A DNA stretch of 31,208 bases from Pseudomonadota bacterium (GCA_023433465.1 JAEZCR010000307.1:1-31208), one strand, 5' to 3'; positions 23,336 to 31,095 are shown, counted from the first letter of the stretch. Program-made: numbers and translations. The notes: generated by a model not told the origin, from the sequence alone.

Positions 23336-23620
23336 GGCGTTCCATCCGGCGAGAGCGGGATGGACACGTTGCCGACAGCCCGGCGGTCACGCAGCCAGAC
23401 AAGCGGAGCCGTGACCCCCGCCCTCTTCGGGTAGCCGGTCCGACAAAGCCCTGAAAAGAGTCGCCACCCTCCGACAGCAGCGGGCTTTATGTCTCCGCTC
23501 ACAGCAAGGAGGTTGGCGGTGGGCTAGTTTCGCGGATGCCACGGTGGAACCGTTGGTGGATGATTGACCACAGAATCGCGACGGCCGACCGTGGCCTGCG
23601 ATTCAGGGAGGAGACGGCCC
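23336..23620. other. Divergent intergenic region between the GT4 and protease genes
   Basis: This 285-bp gap must carry promoters in both directions. Three inverted repeats are visible. TCCATCC (23341-23347) with GGATGGA (23358-23364) covers the GT4 ribosome site. GGTCACG (23385-23391) with CGTGACC (23410-23416) forms a second hairpin. GCCACGGT (23538-23545) with ACCGTGGC (23588-23595) forms a long-range pair in the protease leader. AGGGAGGAG (23605-23613) is the protease Shine-Dalgarno. I see no open frame worth calling and no convincing -35/-10 pair. Confidence 0.45.
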
Positions 23621-25678
23621 ATGCCCAAGCTACTTTTCGCGCTCGCCTTGATGGCCGCGGCCGCGGTTCAGGCAACCGCAGCTGATCGCGAATACAACCC
23701 GGTGGCGCGTGAGCCCCGCGCGACGCGCACGGAAACGGAGCTCCGCGTGATCGTGAAGCTCCGGGCTGCGGCATCCATCCGCCAGCAGAAGGCCTCCTCC
23801 GGCCTGGAGCGCATCGCCGCGCTCGCCAAGCGCACCGGCCTCGATCTGAATCACAGGCGCGACATCTCCGACGACATGGTCGCCACGCGCATCGAACTCG
23901 CGGGGGCGGACACTGAGTCGGCCCTCGATCGCCTGCGTGAAGATCCCGGAGTCGAGTTCGTTTCGATCGACCACCGCCGCTACGTGCACGCGACGACTCC
24001 GAACGACGCGTTGTTCTCTAACCAGTGGTATCTCAGGAACACCGAGATCTCGGCGGTCAATGCATTCAATGCCTGGGACATCGAGCGAGGTTCGGCCGGC
24101 ATCGTGGTCGCGGTGCTCGACACGGGCGTGCTCTACGACCATCCCGATCTCGGCCGGGGTGATTTCGGGGGCAAACTCCTCCCAGGTCACGACTTCGTCA
24201 CCACCGACGTACGCGCCAACGACGGTGGCGGCCGCGATTCGGACCCTTCCGATCCCGGCGATTGGGTCAGCATGTCCGACAAGGCCAACGAGACGCTGGC
24301 GAACTGCGAGCTCGCCGACAGCTCGTGGCATGGCACGCGCGTCGCGGGAATGATCGGCGCGCTCTCGAACAATTCGGCGGGCATCACCGGCCTGAGCTGG
24401 GGCTCGTTCATCCTGCCGGTGCGTGTGCTCGGAAAGTGCGGTGGAACCGACAGCGACATCCTCGCGGGCATGCGCTGGGCGGCGGGCCTGACCGTCCCGG
24501 GCGCTCCGGCCAATCCGACACCCGCGCGCATCCTGAACATGAGCCTGGGTGGTGACAGCACCTGCCAGCAAAGCTACCGCGCCGTCATCGACGAATTGGC
24601 CGAGCGCAAGGTGCTGGTCGTCGTTTCCGCCGGCAACGAAGGAACCGTGGTTTCCTCGCCGGGCAACTGTTCCGGAGTCGCGTCGGTGGCCGCGCTCCGG
24701 CACGCCGGTAGCAAGGTCGGCTTCAGCAATCTCGGTCCCGAGGTGACGCTGGGCGCGCCCGGCGGCAATTGCGTGAACATCAACGGGGGGCCCTGCCTGT
24801 TTTCCCTCGACACCACGTCGAACTCGGGCATGACGGCGCCCGAAGTCCACACGTTCACGAACCAGCTCGATACCAATCTCGGCACCAGCTTCTCCGCACC
24901 CATCGTTTCGGGCATCGCGGCGCTGATGCTTTCGCGAAACGCGAACCTGTCGACTTCGCAGCTGCTCGCCCGATTGCGCGAAGGCACGCGGCCGTTTCCG
25001 ACCTCCGTGGCCGACGATCCCTCCGTCACGGCCTGTCACGTGCCGGTGAGCAGCGGAGACTTCCAGCTCGCGCAGTGCTTGTGCACGACGAGCACCTGCG
25101 GCGCCGGCATGGCCGACGCGTTCCTGTCCGTGCAGGCGGCCGCGCGCCCGATCGCCGCGATCGGGAACACGGGCAGCGTCGGGCCCGGCCAGGCGGTGAC
25201 CCTCGATGCGACCGGCAGCGCCGCGGCCTGCGGGCGCATGATCGCCACGTATTCCTGGGCCGTGACCCAGCCCACGACCAATCCGCCGCCCATCATCGAT
25301 TCGGGCGCGGCAAATGCATCCGTTCTCGCACCGGCGACCGGCTCCATCGTGGTCCGGCTGACGGTAACCGATGACCAGAACCGGGTGGATACCGCGGACA
25401 TCACGATCGGATCGAATTCCGCGCAGTCGGCGGCCCCGCGAACCGCGGGGACTATGGCCTGCGCGACGCCGGTCGTTTCCGGCGTGACCCCCGGCGCTCC
25501 GGTGCAGACCCCGCCGCCTCCTCCTCCGGTCACGAATCCTCCCCCGTCCAACTCCAGCAGCAGTGGCGGCGGCGGCGGTGGGGGATCACTCGAGCTGTCT
25601 GTGCTGACTTTGCTAGGCGTCATGCTTGCAGCACGGAATCTCCGTGCCCGCCGCGCGCGTTTTTCCCGTTGCATTTGA
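23621..25678 (+). CDS. Secreted subtilisin-like serine protease (S8) with GlyGly-CTERM tail
   Basis: A 685-residue preproenzyme. There is a signal peptide (1-20, cleavage after QATA), a propeptide-like region (about 38-122, RVIVKLRAAASI to EFVSIDHRR), then the S8 domain with D167 (VAVLDTGV), H237 (SSWHGTRVAG), oxyanion N339 (SAGNEG) and S423 (GTSFSAP). A PKD-like beta domain lies at about 510-600, followed by a Pro/Ser linker and a GlyGly-CTERM-like tail: seven Gly (649-655), one membrane helix (657-671) and Arg-rich residues. That tail is expected to be cut by a rhombosortase, which is not in this window. Several paired cysteines fit an extracellular enzyme. ATG 23621 has a strong Shine-Dalgarno and starts the signal peptide; the open frame upstream has neither. 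Confidence 0.9.
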   Translation: MPKLLFALALMAAAAVQATAADREYNPVAREPRATRTETELRVIVKLRAAASIRQQKASSGLERIAALAKRTGLDLNHRRDISDDMVATRIELAGADTESALDRLREDPGVEFVSIDHRRYVHATTPNDALFSNQWYLRNTEISAVNAFNAWDIERGSAGIVVAVLDTGVLYDHPDLGRGDFGGKLLPGHDFVTTDVRANDGGGRDSDPSDPGDWVSMSDKANETLANCELADSSWHGTRVAGMIGALSNNSAGITGLSWGSFILPVRVLGKCGGTDSDILAGMRWAAGLTVPGAPANPTPARILNMSLGGDSTCQQSYRAVIDELAERKVLVVVSAGNEGTVVSSPGNCSGVASVAALRHAGSKVGFSNLGPEVTLGAPGGNCVNINGGPCLFSLDTTSNSGMTAPEVHTFTNQLDTNLGTSFSAPIVSGIAALMLSRNANLSTSQLLARLREGTRPFPTSVADDPSVTACHVPVSSGDFQLAQCLCTTSTCGAGMADAFLSVQAAARPIAAIGNTGSVGPGQAVTLDATGSAAACGRMIATYSWAVTQPTTNPPPIIDSGAANASVLAPATGSIVVRLTVTDDQNRVDTADITIGSNSAQSAAPRTAGTMACATPVVSGVTPGAPVQTPPPPPPVTNPPPSNSSSSGGGGGGGSLELSVLTLLGVMLAARNLRARRARFSRCI

Positions 25679-25710
25679 CAAGTGCCGCGCTATATTTGGG
25701 CCGTACGCCA

Positions 25711-25737
25711 TTGACGGATCAGGGTCTCCGTTACAAC
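25711..25737 (+). promoter_or_regulatory. Weak promoter candidate for the small hypothetical gene
   Basis: TTGACG (25711-25716, 5/6 to TTGACA) and TACAAC (25732-25737, 4/6 to TATAAT) are separated by only 15 nt. The region after it is A/C-rich and unstructured (ACAACAACAACTAA). The short spacing makes this a weak call. Confidence 0.3.
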
Positions 25738-25815
25738 AACAACTAAAGGCGTTACGTCAGGTTTGCGGTGTAGAGAGGGATCCTGCCGCGGACCCGGACC
25801 TAACGAGAGCAGCAC

Positions 25816-26178
25816 ATGTCGCGCGTCTACGATCGGTTGGAATCGGCCACGCTCCTGCTTGCCCGCGGGGGAACCATCAAAGAGAGGCTGGACAAGGCTT
25901 GGCGCCAGTTCCTGGCAAATATCGAGACCGAAGACGTACCACGCGAAGTGCGTTCGCAGTTCCGGGAGCTTTCGACCGCGATCCAGCGCGAGCGCCCGTT
26001 ACGCGGTGAAGACGCCGTGCGGGCCACGATCCGCAAGATGTCGAACGAGGAAGCCGAAGGCCATGCCGCGAACATCGTTCGCATGTTCTGCCGCGTGACT
26101 CGCCAGCAGGAGCTCGAATTGCCGATGCCGTCCTCGAATGGCGCGGAAGTCGTGCAGTTGTTCGCCGCCGAAGCCTAA
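25816..26178 (+). CDS. Small soluble protein of unknown function
   Basis: A 120-residue protein that I do not recognise. It is predicted mostly helical and charged, without a signal peptide, membrane helix or cysteine-based metal site. A central run reads IETEDVPREVRSQFRELSTA, and a later segment reads IRKMSNEEAEGHAANIVRMF. It has good coding character (GC-rich third positions) and a separate upstream region of about 137 bases, so I think it is a real gene. The start ATG 25816 has only a weak CGAGAG upstream. Its stop codon directly abuts the stop of the convergent TIR-like gene with no base between. Confidence 0.65.
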   Translation: MSRVYDRLESATLLLARGGTIKERLDKAWRQFLANIETEDVPREVRSQFRELSTAIQRERPLRGEDAVRATIRKMSNEEAEGHAANIVRMFCRVTRQQELELPMPSSNGAEVVQLFAAEA

Positions 26179-26634
26179 CTAATCGAGCTTGAACTCGATC
26201 GTGTCCCAGCGGTTGGACTCCTCGTGGCGCGCCTGCGCCTTGATGGCGTCCACCAGCGCGCGTCCGTCCCAGTCGACCACCTGATCCGTCAGTTCGGTGA
26301 GCTGCTTCGGCAGCACCTGGTTGGCGCCGAAAGGCCGCATCAGGATCACCGGCTTGTCCGAGGCCTTGGCGAAGGTGAGCTGGAACAGCATCAGCTCGCT
26401 GTTCTGCCGATACAGACTCGGCAGGGCGATGATGGCTTCGGCCTGGGCCATCTGCCGCCGCAGTTCTTCGCGGTCCGCTTCCTTCCCGCCCCCGGCCGGC
26501 GCCTTGTCGGGCGCGGAAAGATTTTTATAGAAGAAGTTCCGCGAGCTTTCGAGGTACTCGAAAATACGCAGGTAGTCGTCGGATGCTTCCCACCCGTGTG
26601 TGACGAATACTCGAATAGGATCGTTTTGTGACAT
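26179..26634 (-). CDS. TIR-like (DUF1863 / ThsB-type) domain protein
   Basis: A 151-residue single-domain protein. The first strand and loop IRVFVTHGWEASDDYLRIFE followed by YLESSRNFFYKN, and the later AEAIIALPSLYRQNSELMLF then KPVILMRPFG, follow the layout of the MTH538/DUF1863 TIR-like family. That family includes ThsB of Thoeris defence. TIR enzymes usually have a catalytic Glu in the helix before the xKPVI strand; here I read Q85 at that helix position, with E80 five residues earlier. No ThsA-like or other effector gene is adjacent. It is transcribed away from the EEP gene and towards the small hypothetical gene. A defence or NAD-signalling role is possible but not shown. Confidence 0.65.
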   Translation of the reverse strand: MSQNDPIRVFVTHGWEASDDYLRIFEYLESSRNFFYKNLSAPDKAPAGGGKEADREELRRQMAQAEAIIALPSLYRQNSELMLFQLTFAKASDKPVILMRPFGANQVLPKQLTELTDQVVDWDGRALVDAIKAQARHEESNRWDTIEFKLD

Positions 26635-26730
26635 ATGGACCGGCCCGAAACGATGGGTAAGTGTAGTTTAGTGGGTGCCGTTCCGCGCCTACTCCCATTT
26701 TGTGCGGCGCAACGTTAGCATCGAAAACCC

Positions 26731-27495
26731 TTGCGCCTGCTCGTATACAACATTCGTTACGCCACGGGCACCGGGCCAGCCTTCCACCTGCCCCTGCCCG
26801 GCGCCGGCTATTTGCGCTCGAGCCGCCGGGTGCTCGACGGAATCACCGGCTTCGTGAAGGCCCAGGATCCCGACATCGTCGGCCTAATCGAAGTGGACAT
26901 CGGCTCGATTCGCAGCGGCATGGTCAACCAGGCCGAACACATCGCCGATGCGCTGGGCCACTACACGACGTACGAGTGCAAGTACGGCAAGAGCTCGATC
27001 AACAATCTCATGCCCATCGTGCGCAAGCAGGGCAATGCGTTCCTGGCCGCGCCGCGGGTCGAGGGTGAGCGATTCCATTACTTCGATACCGGAATCAAAC
27101 GCCTGATCATCGAGCTCGAGCTCGATGACGTCTGCATTTTCCTCGTGCACCTCGCGCTCAAGTATCGCCAGCGCCAGTACCAGCTGCGGTATCTGCACGA
27201 TCTCATCGCCAAGTCGCACAAACCCGTGATCGTCACGGGCGACTTCAACACGTTCTGGGGAACACACGAGATCTACCTGTTCATGCGCGCCGCAGGGCTG
27301 CGCAGCGCAAACGAAAAGAATCTGCCGTCGTTTCCGGCACGCGTACCACGCATCGAGCTCGATTTCGTGCTGGTCAGCGAGGAAATCGAGGTCACGCATT
27401 TCGAAGTACCCGACGTGCGTTTCTCGGATCACCGGCCCATCCTCTGCGACTTCAATGTCCGTCGCACGGTGGCGTCGCAGCCAGCCGTCGCTTAA
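26731..27495 (+). CDS. Endonuclease/exonuclease/phosphatase (EEP) family protein
   Basis: A 254-residue metal-dependent phosphodiesterase of the EEP (DNase I-like) superfamily. The motifs fall in order: N7 (YNIRYAT), E54 (GLIEVD), H140 (LVHLALK), D171 and N173 (TGDFNTFWG), D211 (ELDFVLVS) and D233-H234 (FSDHRPI). Together they give a complete active site. The substrate may be nucleic acid, phosphoinositide-like or another phosphodiester. It has no signal peptide. The start is TTG 26731: an in-frame TAG at 26716-26718 rules out anything further upstream, and the protein then starts in typical EEP fashion (MRLLVYNIR). No Shine-Dalgarno is visible. It is followed 12 nt later by a FadJ-like gene. 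Confidence 0.82.
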   Translation: MRLLVYNIRYATGTGPAFHLPLPGAGYLRSSRRVLDGITGFVKAQDPDIVGLIEVDIGSIRSGMVNQAEHIADALGHYTTYECKYGKSSINNLMPIVRKQGNAFLAAPRVEGERFHYFDTGIKRLIIELELDDVCIFLVHLALKYRQRQYQLRYLHDLIAKSHKPVIVTGDFNTFWGTHEIYLFMRAAGLRSANEKNLPSFPARVPRIELDFVLVSEEIEVTHFEVPDVRFSDHRPILCDFNVRRTVASQPAVA

Positions 27496-27507
27496 GGTCT
27501 GCGGCCC

Positions 27508-29553
27508 ATGAGCACTCCCGCAGCGGCCGCCTGGTCGTCCGAGACCGATTCCACTGGTATCGTCTGGCTGTCGTTCGACAGGCCGGAGGCGTCGGCCAAC
27601 ACGCTCTCGCGCGACACGCTGGTCGAACTCGGCGCGCACGTCGAGCGGCTCGCGGCATCGCCGCCGCGCGGCGTCGTCATCCGCTCGGCGAAGTCGGGCG
27701 GGTTCATCGCCGGCGCGGACATCCGTGAGTTCACGCAGCTCTCGAGCACCGAGCAGGCCTACGAACTGGTGCGCGCCGCGCAGAAGCTCTTCGCATCGAT
27801 CGAAGCGCTGCCCTGCCCCACGGTCGCGATCATCAATGGATTCGCGCTCGGCGGCGGATTCGAGCTCGCGCTCGCCTGCCGCTACCGGATCGGCATCAAG
27901 AGCGACAAGTTTTCGATCGGCCTGCCCGAAGTGATGCTCGGCATTCATCCGGGCTTCGGCGGCACCGTGCGCGCCGTGCAACGCGCCGGCGTGCGTACGG
28001 CGATGGAAATGATGCTCACCGGCAAGACGCTGCGCGCGGACAAGGCGCTGCGCGCGGGCTTCGTCGACCGGCTGGTGTTTCCGGCGGATGCGGAAGCGAC
28101 GGCGCGCGAATTCATCACGCGCCAGCCGAAGCAGCGCCGCCCCGGACTGCTCGACCGCGCGTTGTCGTGGGCGCCGATCCGTCCGCTCGTGAAGAAGCAG
28201 CTTCTCGCGCAGGTGGCCGCGAAGGCGCGGCTCGAGCACTACCCGGCGCCCTTCGCCATCGTTGACCTTTGGGCCCGCCATGGCGGACGCGGCGAGGCCG
28301 CGTACGAGGCGGAAGCCCGTTCCATTTCGCGGCTGTTCCTCACCGAGACCTCGCGCAATCTCGTGCGCGTCTTCCTGCTGCAGGAGCGGCTGAAGAGTCT
28401 CGGCGGCAAGTCCAAGCTGCCGATCGAACGCGTGCACGTCGTGGGCGCGGGCGTCATGGGCGGCGACATCGCGGCCTGGTGCGCTCAGCGCGGCCTGAAC
28501 GTCACGCTGCAGGATCGCGAGCTCAAATTCATCACGCCCGCGTTGCAGCGGGCGCGCGAAGCCTTCGAAAAGCGGCTGCGCGATCCGGTGAAGGCCGGGG
28601 TGCTCATGACGCGCCTGGCTCCCGACGTCGCCGGCGACGGCGTGCCCAACGCGGACGTCATCATCGAAGCGATCTTCGAGAATGCCGACGCGAAGCACGA
28701 ACTGTTCGCGCGCGTCGAGCCGCGCATGAAGTCGAGCGCCATCCTTGCGACCAACACGTCGTCGATCATGCTCGAGCAGCTCGATGACAGGCTGCCCGAT
28801 CCGGCGCGGCTCGTCGGCGTGCACTTCTTCAACCCGGTGTCGCAACTGCCTCTGGTGGAGATCGTGCGGGGTGAGAACACGAGCGAGGAAACCGTCCAGA
28901 AGGCCATCGCGTTCACCCGCAAGATCGACAAGCTGCCCCTGCCCTGCAAGAGCGCGCCGGGCTTTCTCGTCAATCGAGTTCTCGTGCCCTATCTCAACGA
29001 GGCCATGTTCGCGTTGCAGGATGGCATTCCGATCGAAGTCATCGACGATGCGGCGCTCGCGTTCGGCATGCCCGTCGGGCCGGTCGAGCTCGCAGACGTC
29101 GTCGGTCTCGACGTCTGCAAACACGTCGGCGAGATCGTTTCACACGCGTTGAACAAGCCGAAGCCGGACCAGTCGCGCATCGATGCGCTGATCGCCGCGA
29201 AGAAACTCGGCCGCAAGAGTGGCCAGGGTTTCTACGCGTGGCGCGATGGCAAGGCGGTGAAGACGAAGGGTCCGCGCCCCGCGCCGCCCGCCGATCTCAC
29301 GGATCGACTGATCCTCGCGCTCGTCAACGAATCCGTCGCGGTGCTGCGCGAAGGCTTGGTCGGTGACGCGGACCTCGTCGATGCCGGCGTCATCTTCGGC
29401 ACCGGCTTCGCACCCTTTCGCGGCGGACCCCTTACGTACGCACGACGTCGCGGCGTCGACGCGGTGATTACGCGGCTCACCGAGCTCGCGCGCGCGCATG
29501 GAGCGCGGTTCACTCCCGACAGCGGATGGTCGAAGCTGCGCCAGGAGAACTAA
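27508..29553 (+). CDS. Second FadJ-like enoyl-CoA hydratase / 3-hydroxyacyl-CoA dehydrogenase
   Basis: A 681-residue trifunctional-type alpha subunit. The crotonase domain has FIAGADIREF for the oxyanion hole and two glutamates (E119 in GGGFELALA and E141 in LPEVMLGIHPGFGG). The dehydrogenase domain has GAGVMGGD (313-320), where a usual third glycine is Asp320, and the H439/E451 pair in GVHFFNPVSQLPLVE. It lacks an adjacent thiolase, unlike the paralogue at 10551. Its crotonase half (LPEVMLGIHPGFGG) looks closer to the FadJ/FadB canon than that paralogue, so the two may have different chain-length or substrate preferences. It starts 12 nt after the EEP gene. Confidence 0.88.
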   Translation: MSTPAAAAWSSETDSTGIVWLSFDRPEASANTLSRDTLVELGAHVERLAASPPRGVVIRSAKSGGFIAGADIREFTQLSSTEQAYELVRAAQKLFASIEALPCPTVAIINGFALGGGFELALACRYRIGIKSDKFSIGLPEVMLGIHPGFGGTVRAVQRAGVRTAMEMMLTGKTLRADKALRAGFVDRLVFPADAEATAREFITRQPKQRRPGLLDRALSWAPIRPLVKKQLLAQVAAKARLEHYPAPFAIVDLWARHGGRGEAAYEAEARSISRLFLTETSRNLVRVFLLQERLKSLGGKSKLPIERVHVVGAGVMGGDIAAWCAQRGLNVTLQDRELKFITPALQRAREAFEKRLRDPVKAGVLMTRLAPDVAGDGVPNADVIIEAIFENADAKHELFARVEPRMKSSAILATNTSSIMLEQLDDRLPDPARLVGVHFFNPVSQLPLVEIVRGENTSEETVQKAIAFTRKIDKLPLPCKSAPGFLVNRVLVPYLNEAMFALQDGIPIEVIDDAALAFGMPVGPVELADVVGLDVCKHVGEIVSHALNKPKPDQSRIDALIAAKKLGRKSGQGFYAWRDGKAVKTKGPRPAPPADLTDRLILALVNESVAVLREGLVGDADLVDAGVIFGTGFAPFRGGPLTYARRRGVDAVITRLTELARAHGARFTPDSGWSKLRQEN

Positions 29554-29554
29554 G

Positions 29555-29569
29555 CGCCCGGCTTGGGCG
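29555..29569 (+). terminator. Short GC hairpin after the FadJ-like gene
   Basis: CGCCC (29555-29559) pairs with GGGCG (29565-29569) around GGCTT, directly after the TAA at 29551-29553. It is followed by TGTT, so it is only a weak terminator candidate. It overlaps the promoter region of the next gene. Confidence 0.3.
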
Positions 29570-29578
29570 TGTTAGCAT
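29570..29578 (+). promoter_or_regulatory. Extended -10 promoter candidate for the cNMP/rhodanese gene
   Basis: TG at 29570-29571, one base, then TAGCAT (29573-29578, 4/6 to TATAAT) forms an extended -10 element. Only six bases (29579-29584) lie between it and the ATG at 29585, so the transcript would be leaderless. No -35 match was found at the usual distance. Confidence 0.4.
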
Positions 29579-29584
29579 TTCCGC

Positions 29585-30661
29585 ATGTCGACCGATGCCC
29601 GTGAAGTCAGCGTAGAGCTGCTACGTTCCCTGACCCCGCTCGAAGGAATGAAGCGGGAAAACCTGCACGCCCTCGCGAAGAAGGTGTCGGTCAAGCAGAT
29701 CTCCGCCGGCCGCACGCTGTTCAAGGAAGGCGACGCGGACAAGCGCACGATCTGGGTCGTGCGCGGCATGGTCGAGCTCAGCGAAAACGGCCGGACCGTC
29801 GGCATGGTCGAAGGCGGTTCAGCCGACGCACGCGCGCCGCTCGGTCAAAGCGTGCCCCGCAAGTGCACGGCGCGCGCGGTCGAAGACGTCGACTACCTCG
29901 CGATCGACTCCGAGCTGCTCGACGTCATGATCACGTGGGATCAGACCGGCAACTACGAAGTCGGCGAATTGCAGGCGCAGTTCGGCGGCGCCACCGACGA
30001 CAGCGACTGGATGACCACGCTGCTGCAGACCAAGGCCTTCCATCGCATTCCGCCCGCGAACCTGCAGGCAATCTTCATGCGCATGAACCGGCAGCAGTAC
30101 CGCGCCGGCGAAGTCGTGATCAAGCAGGGCGACGAAGGCGACTACTTCTACGCGATCGTCCAGGGCAAGTGCCTCGTGACGCGCGAGTCACCGCTCAACC
30201 AGAAAGGCATCAAGCTCGCCGAGCTCGGCGTGGGCGAAACCTTCGGCGAGGAAGCACTGATCGCCGAAGCGAAGCGCAACGCCACCGTCACGATGCTCTC
30301 GGACGGCGTGCTGATGCGGCTCAACAAGCAGGACTTCCGCGATCTCATGCACGAGCCGCTGCTGCGCTGGGTGGACGAAGGCCAGGCGCTCAAGATCATC
30401 CAGAACCGCGGGCAGTGGCTCGACGTGCGCCTGCCCTCCGAGTATCAGAATCTCGCGATCGAAGGCTCGATCAACATCCCGCTCTACTTCGTGCGCCTCA
30501 AGCTGAACGCGCTCGATCGCAAGACGCCGTACGTGGTGGTGTGCGACACGGGCAGACGTTCGTCCGCCGCCGCGTTCATCCTGTCCGAGCGCGGCTTCGA
30601 TGCGTATGTGCTGAAAGGCGGCATCACGACCTCGACCCTGCCGATGCGCCGCCCTGGATAA
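29585..30661 (+). CDS. Double cNMP-binding domain protein fused to a rhodanese
   Basis: A 358-residue cytoplasmic protein with three domains. The first cyclic-nucleotide-binding-like fold is at about 12-125, where the phosphate-binding cassette is degenerate (no GE...RxA run). The second is at about 148-258 with a recognisable cassette, FGEEALIAEAKRNATV, including E222 or E223 and R231. A rhodanese domain covers about 262-358 with the active-site loop CDTGRRS (C320) and the usual WLDVRLPSEY entry. There is no DNA-binding HTH, so it is not a Crp-type regulator. It may couple cAMP or cGMP binding to sulfur transfer or act as a sensor. No Shine-Dalgarno precedes the ATG at 29585. The stop TAA lies at the tip of the 69-nt palindrome. 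Confidence 0.82.
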   Translation: MSTDAREVSVELLRSLTPLEGMKRENLHALAKKVSVKQISAGRTLFKEGDADKRTIWVVRGMVELSENGRTVGMVEGGSADARAPLGQSVPRKCTARAVEDVDYLAIDSELLDVMITWDQTGNYEVGELQAQFGGATDDSDWMTTLLQTKAFHRIPPANLQAIFMRMNRQQYRAGEVVIKQGDEGDYFYAIVQGKCLVTRESPLNQKGIKLAELGVGETFGEEALIAEAKRNATVTMLSDGVLMRLNKQDFRDLMHEPLLRWVDEGQALKIIQNRGQWLDVRLPSEYQNLAIEGSINIPLYFVRLKLNALDRKTPYVVVCDTGRRSSAAAFILSERGFDAYVLKGGITTSTLPMRRPG

Positions 30662-30728
30662 TTGGGGACAGATTTATTTGTGCCAGATAACCGACGGATA
30701 TCTGGCACAAATAAATCTGTCCCCGATT
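30660..30728. repeat. 69-nt near-perfect palindrome between convergent genes
   Basis: Two 26-nt arms are exact reverse complements: 30664-30689 (starting GGGGACAGATTTATTT) and 30699-30724. They flank nine bases, ACCGACGGA. The pairing continues outward as AATT/GATT with one G-T position, giving a 30-bp stem. The stop of the cNMP/rhodanese gene (TAA 30659-30661) and the stop of pilZ (TAA on the minus strand, 30729-30727) sit at its two ends. It can act as a bidirectional terminator for the convergent genes. The GGGGACAGATTTATTT arm looks like a REP/RAYT-type mobile palindrome; that origin is an inference. Confidence 0.85.
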
Positions 30729-31095
30729 ACATCGTGTGCGTGGCCTTGTCGCCGGCCAGCGCGCCGGCTAGATAGGTCTCTATCTTCTTCTGCGTCTGCC
30801 CGCGGTCCTGGTCCGAGAACTGCACGCCGATGCCGGCCGTGCGTTTTCCCTGCGCGCCTTTCGGCGTCAGCCAGATCACGCGGCCCGCGACCGGCAGCTT
30901 CTCGTCCTCGCCCATCAGGTTCAGCAGCATGAACACCTCGTCGCCGAGGCGGTAATTGCTGTTGGTCGGGATGAACAGGCCGCCGTTCTTCACGAACGGC
31001 ATGTAGGCCAGGTACAGCGCGCTCTTGTCCTTGATCGTGAGCGTGAGCAGGCCGGGCTTGTTGGCGCCCGTGCGTCCGGTACGTCCTTCGCTCAT
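30727..31095 (-). CDS. pilZ: Type IV pilus assembly protein PilZ
   Basis: A 122-residue protein very similar in pattern to the Pseudomonas-type PilZ. It has GLLTLTIKDKSALYLAYMPF, KNGGLFIPTNSNYRLGDEVF, a VAGRVIWLTPKGAQGKR run and the ending IETYLAGALAGDK then ATHTM. This form lacks the RxxxR c-di-GMP-binding motif and is needed for type IV pilus biogenesis with PilB and FimX-like partners. ATG 31095-31093 matches the family start (MSEGRTGRTGANKPG), and the holB stop overlaps it as ATGA. The last codon before the stop is next to the palindrome. The open frame upstream belongs to a different reading of holB. Confidence 0.93.
   Translation of the reverse strand: MSEGRTGRTGANKPGLLTLTIKDKSALYLAYMPFVKNGGLFIPTNSNYRLGDEVFMLLNLMGEDEKLPVAGRVIWLTPKGAQGKRTAGIGVQFSDQDRGQTQKKIETYLAGALAGDKATHTM

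Noticed and set aside
25675..25696. TTGACA followed by TATATT at the end of the protease gene, looking like a promoter
   Set aside because: The spacing is only 10 nt and TTGACA overlaps the protease stop; the TTGACG/TACAAC pair downstream is the better candidate.
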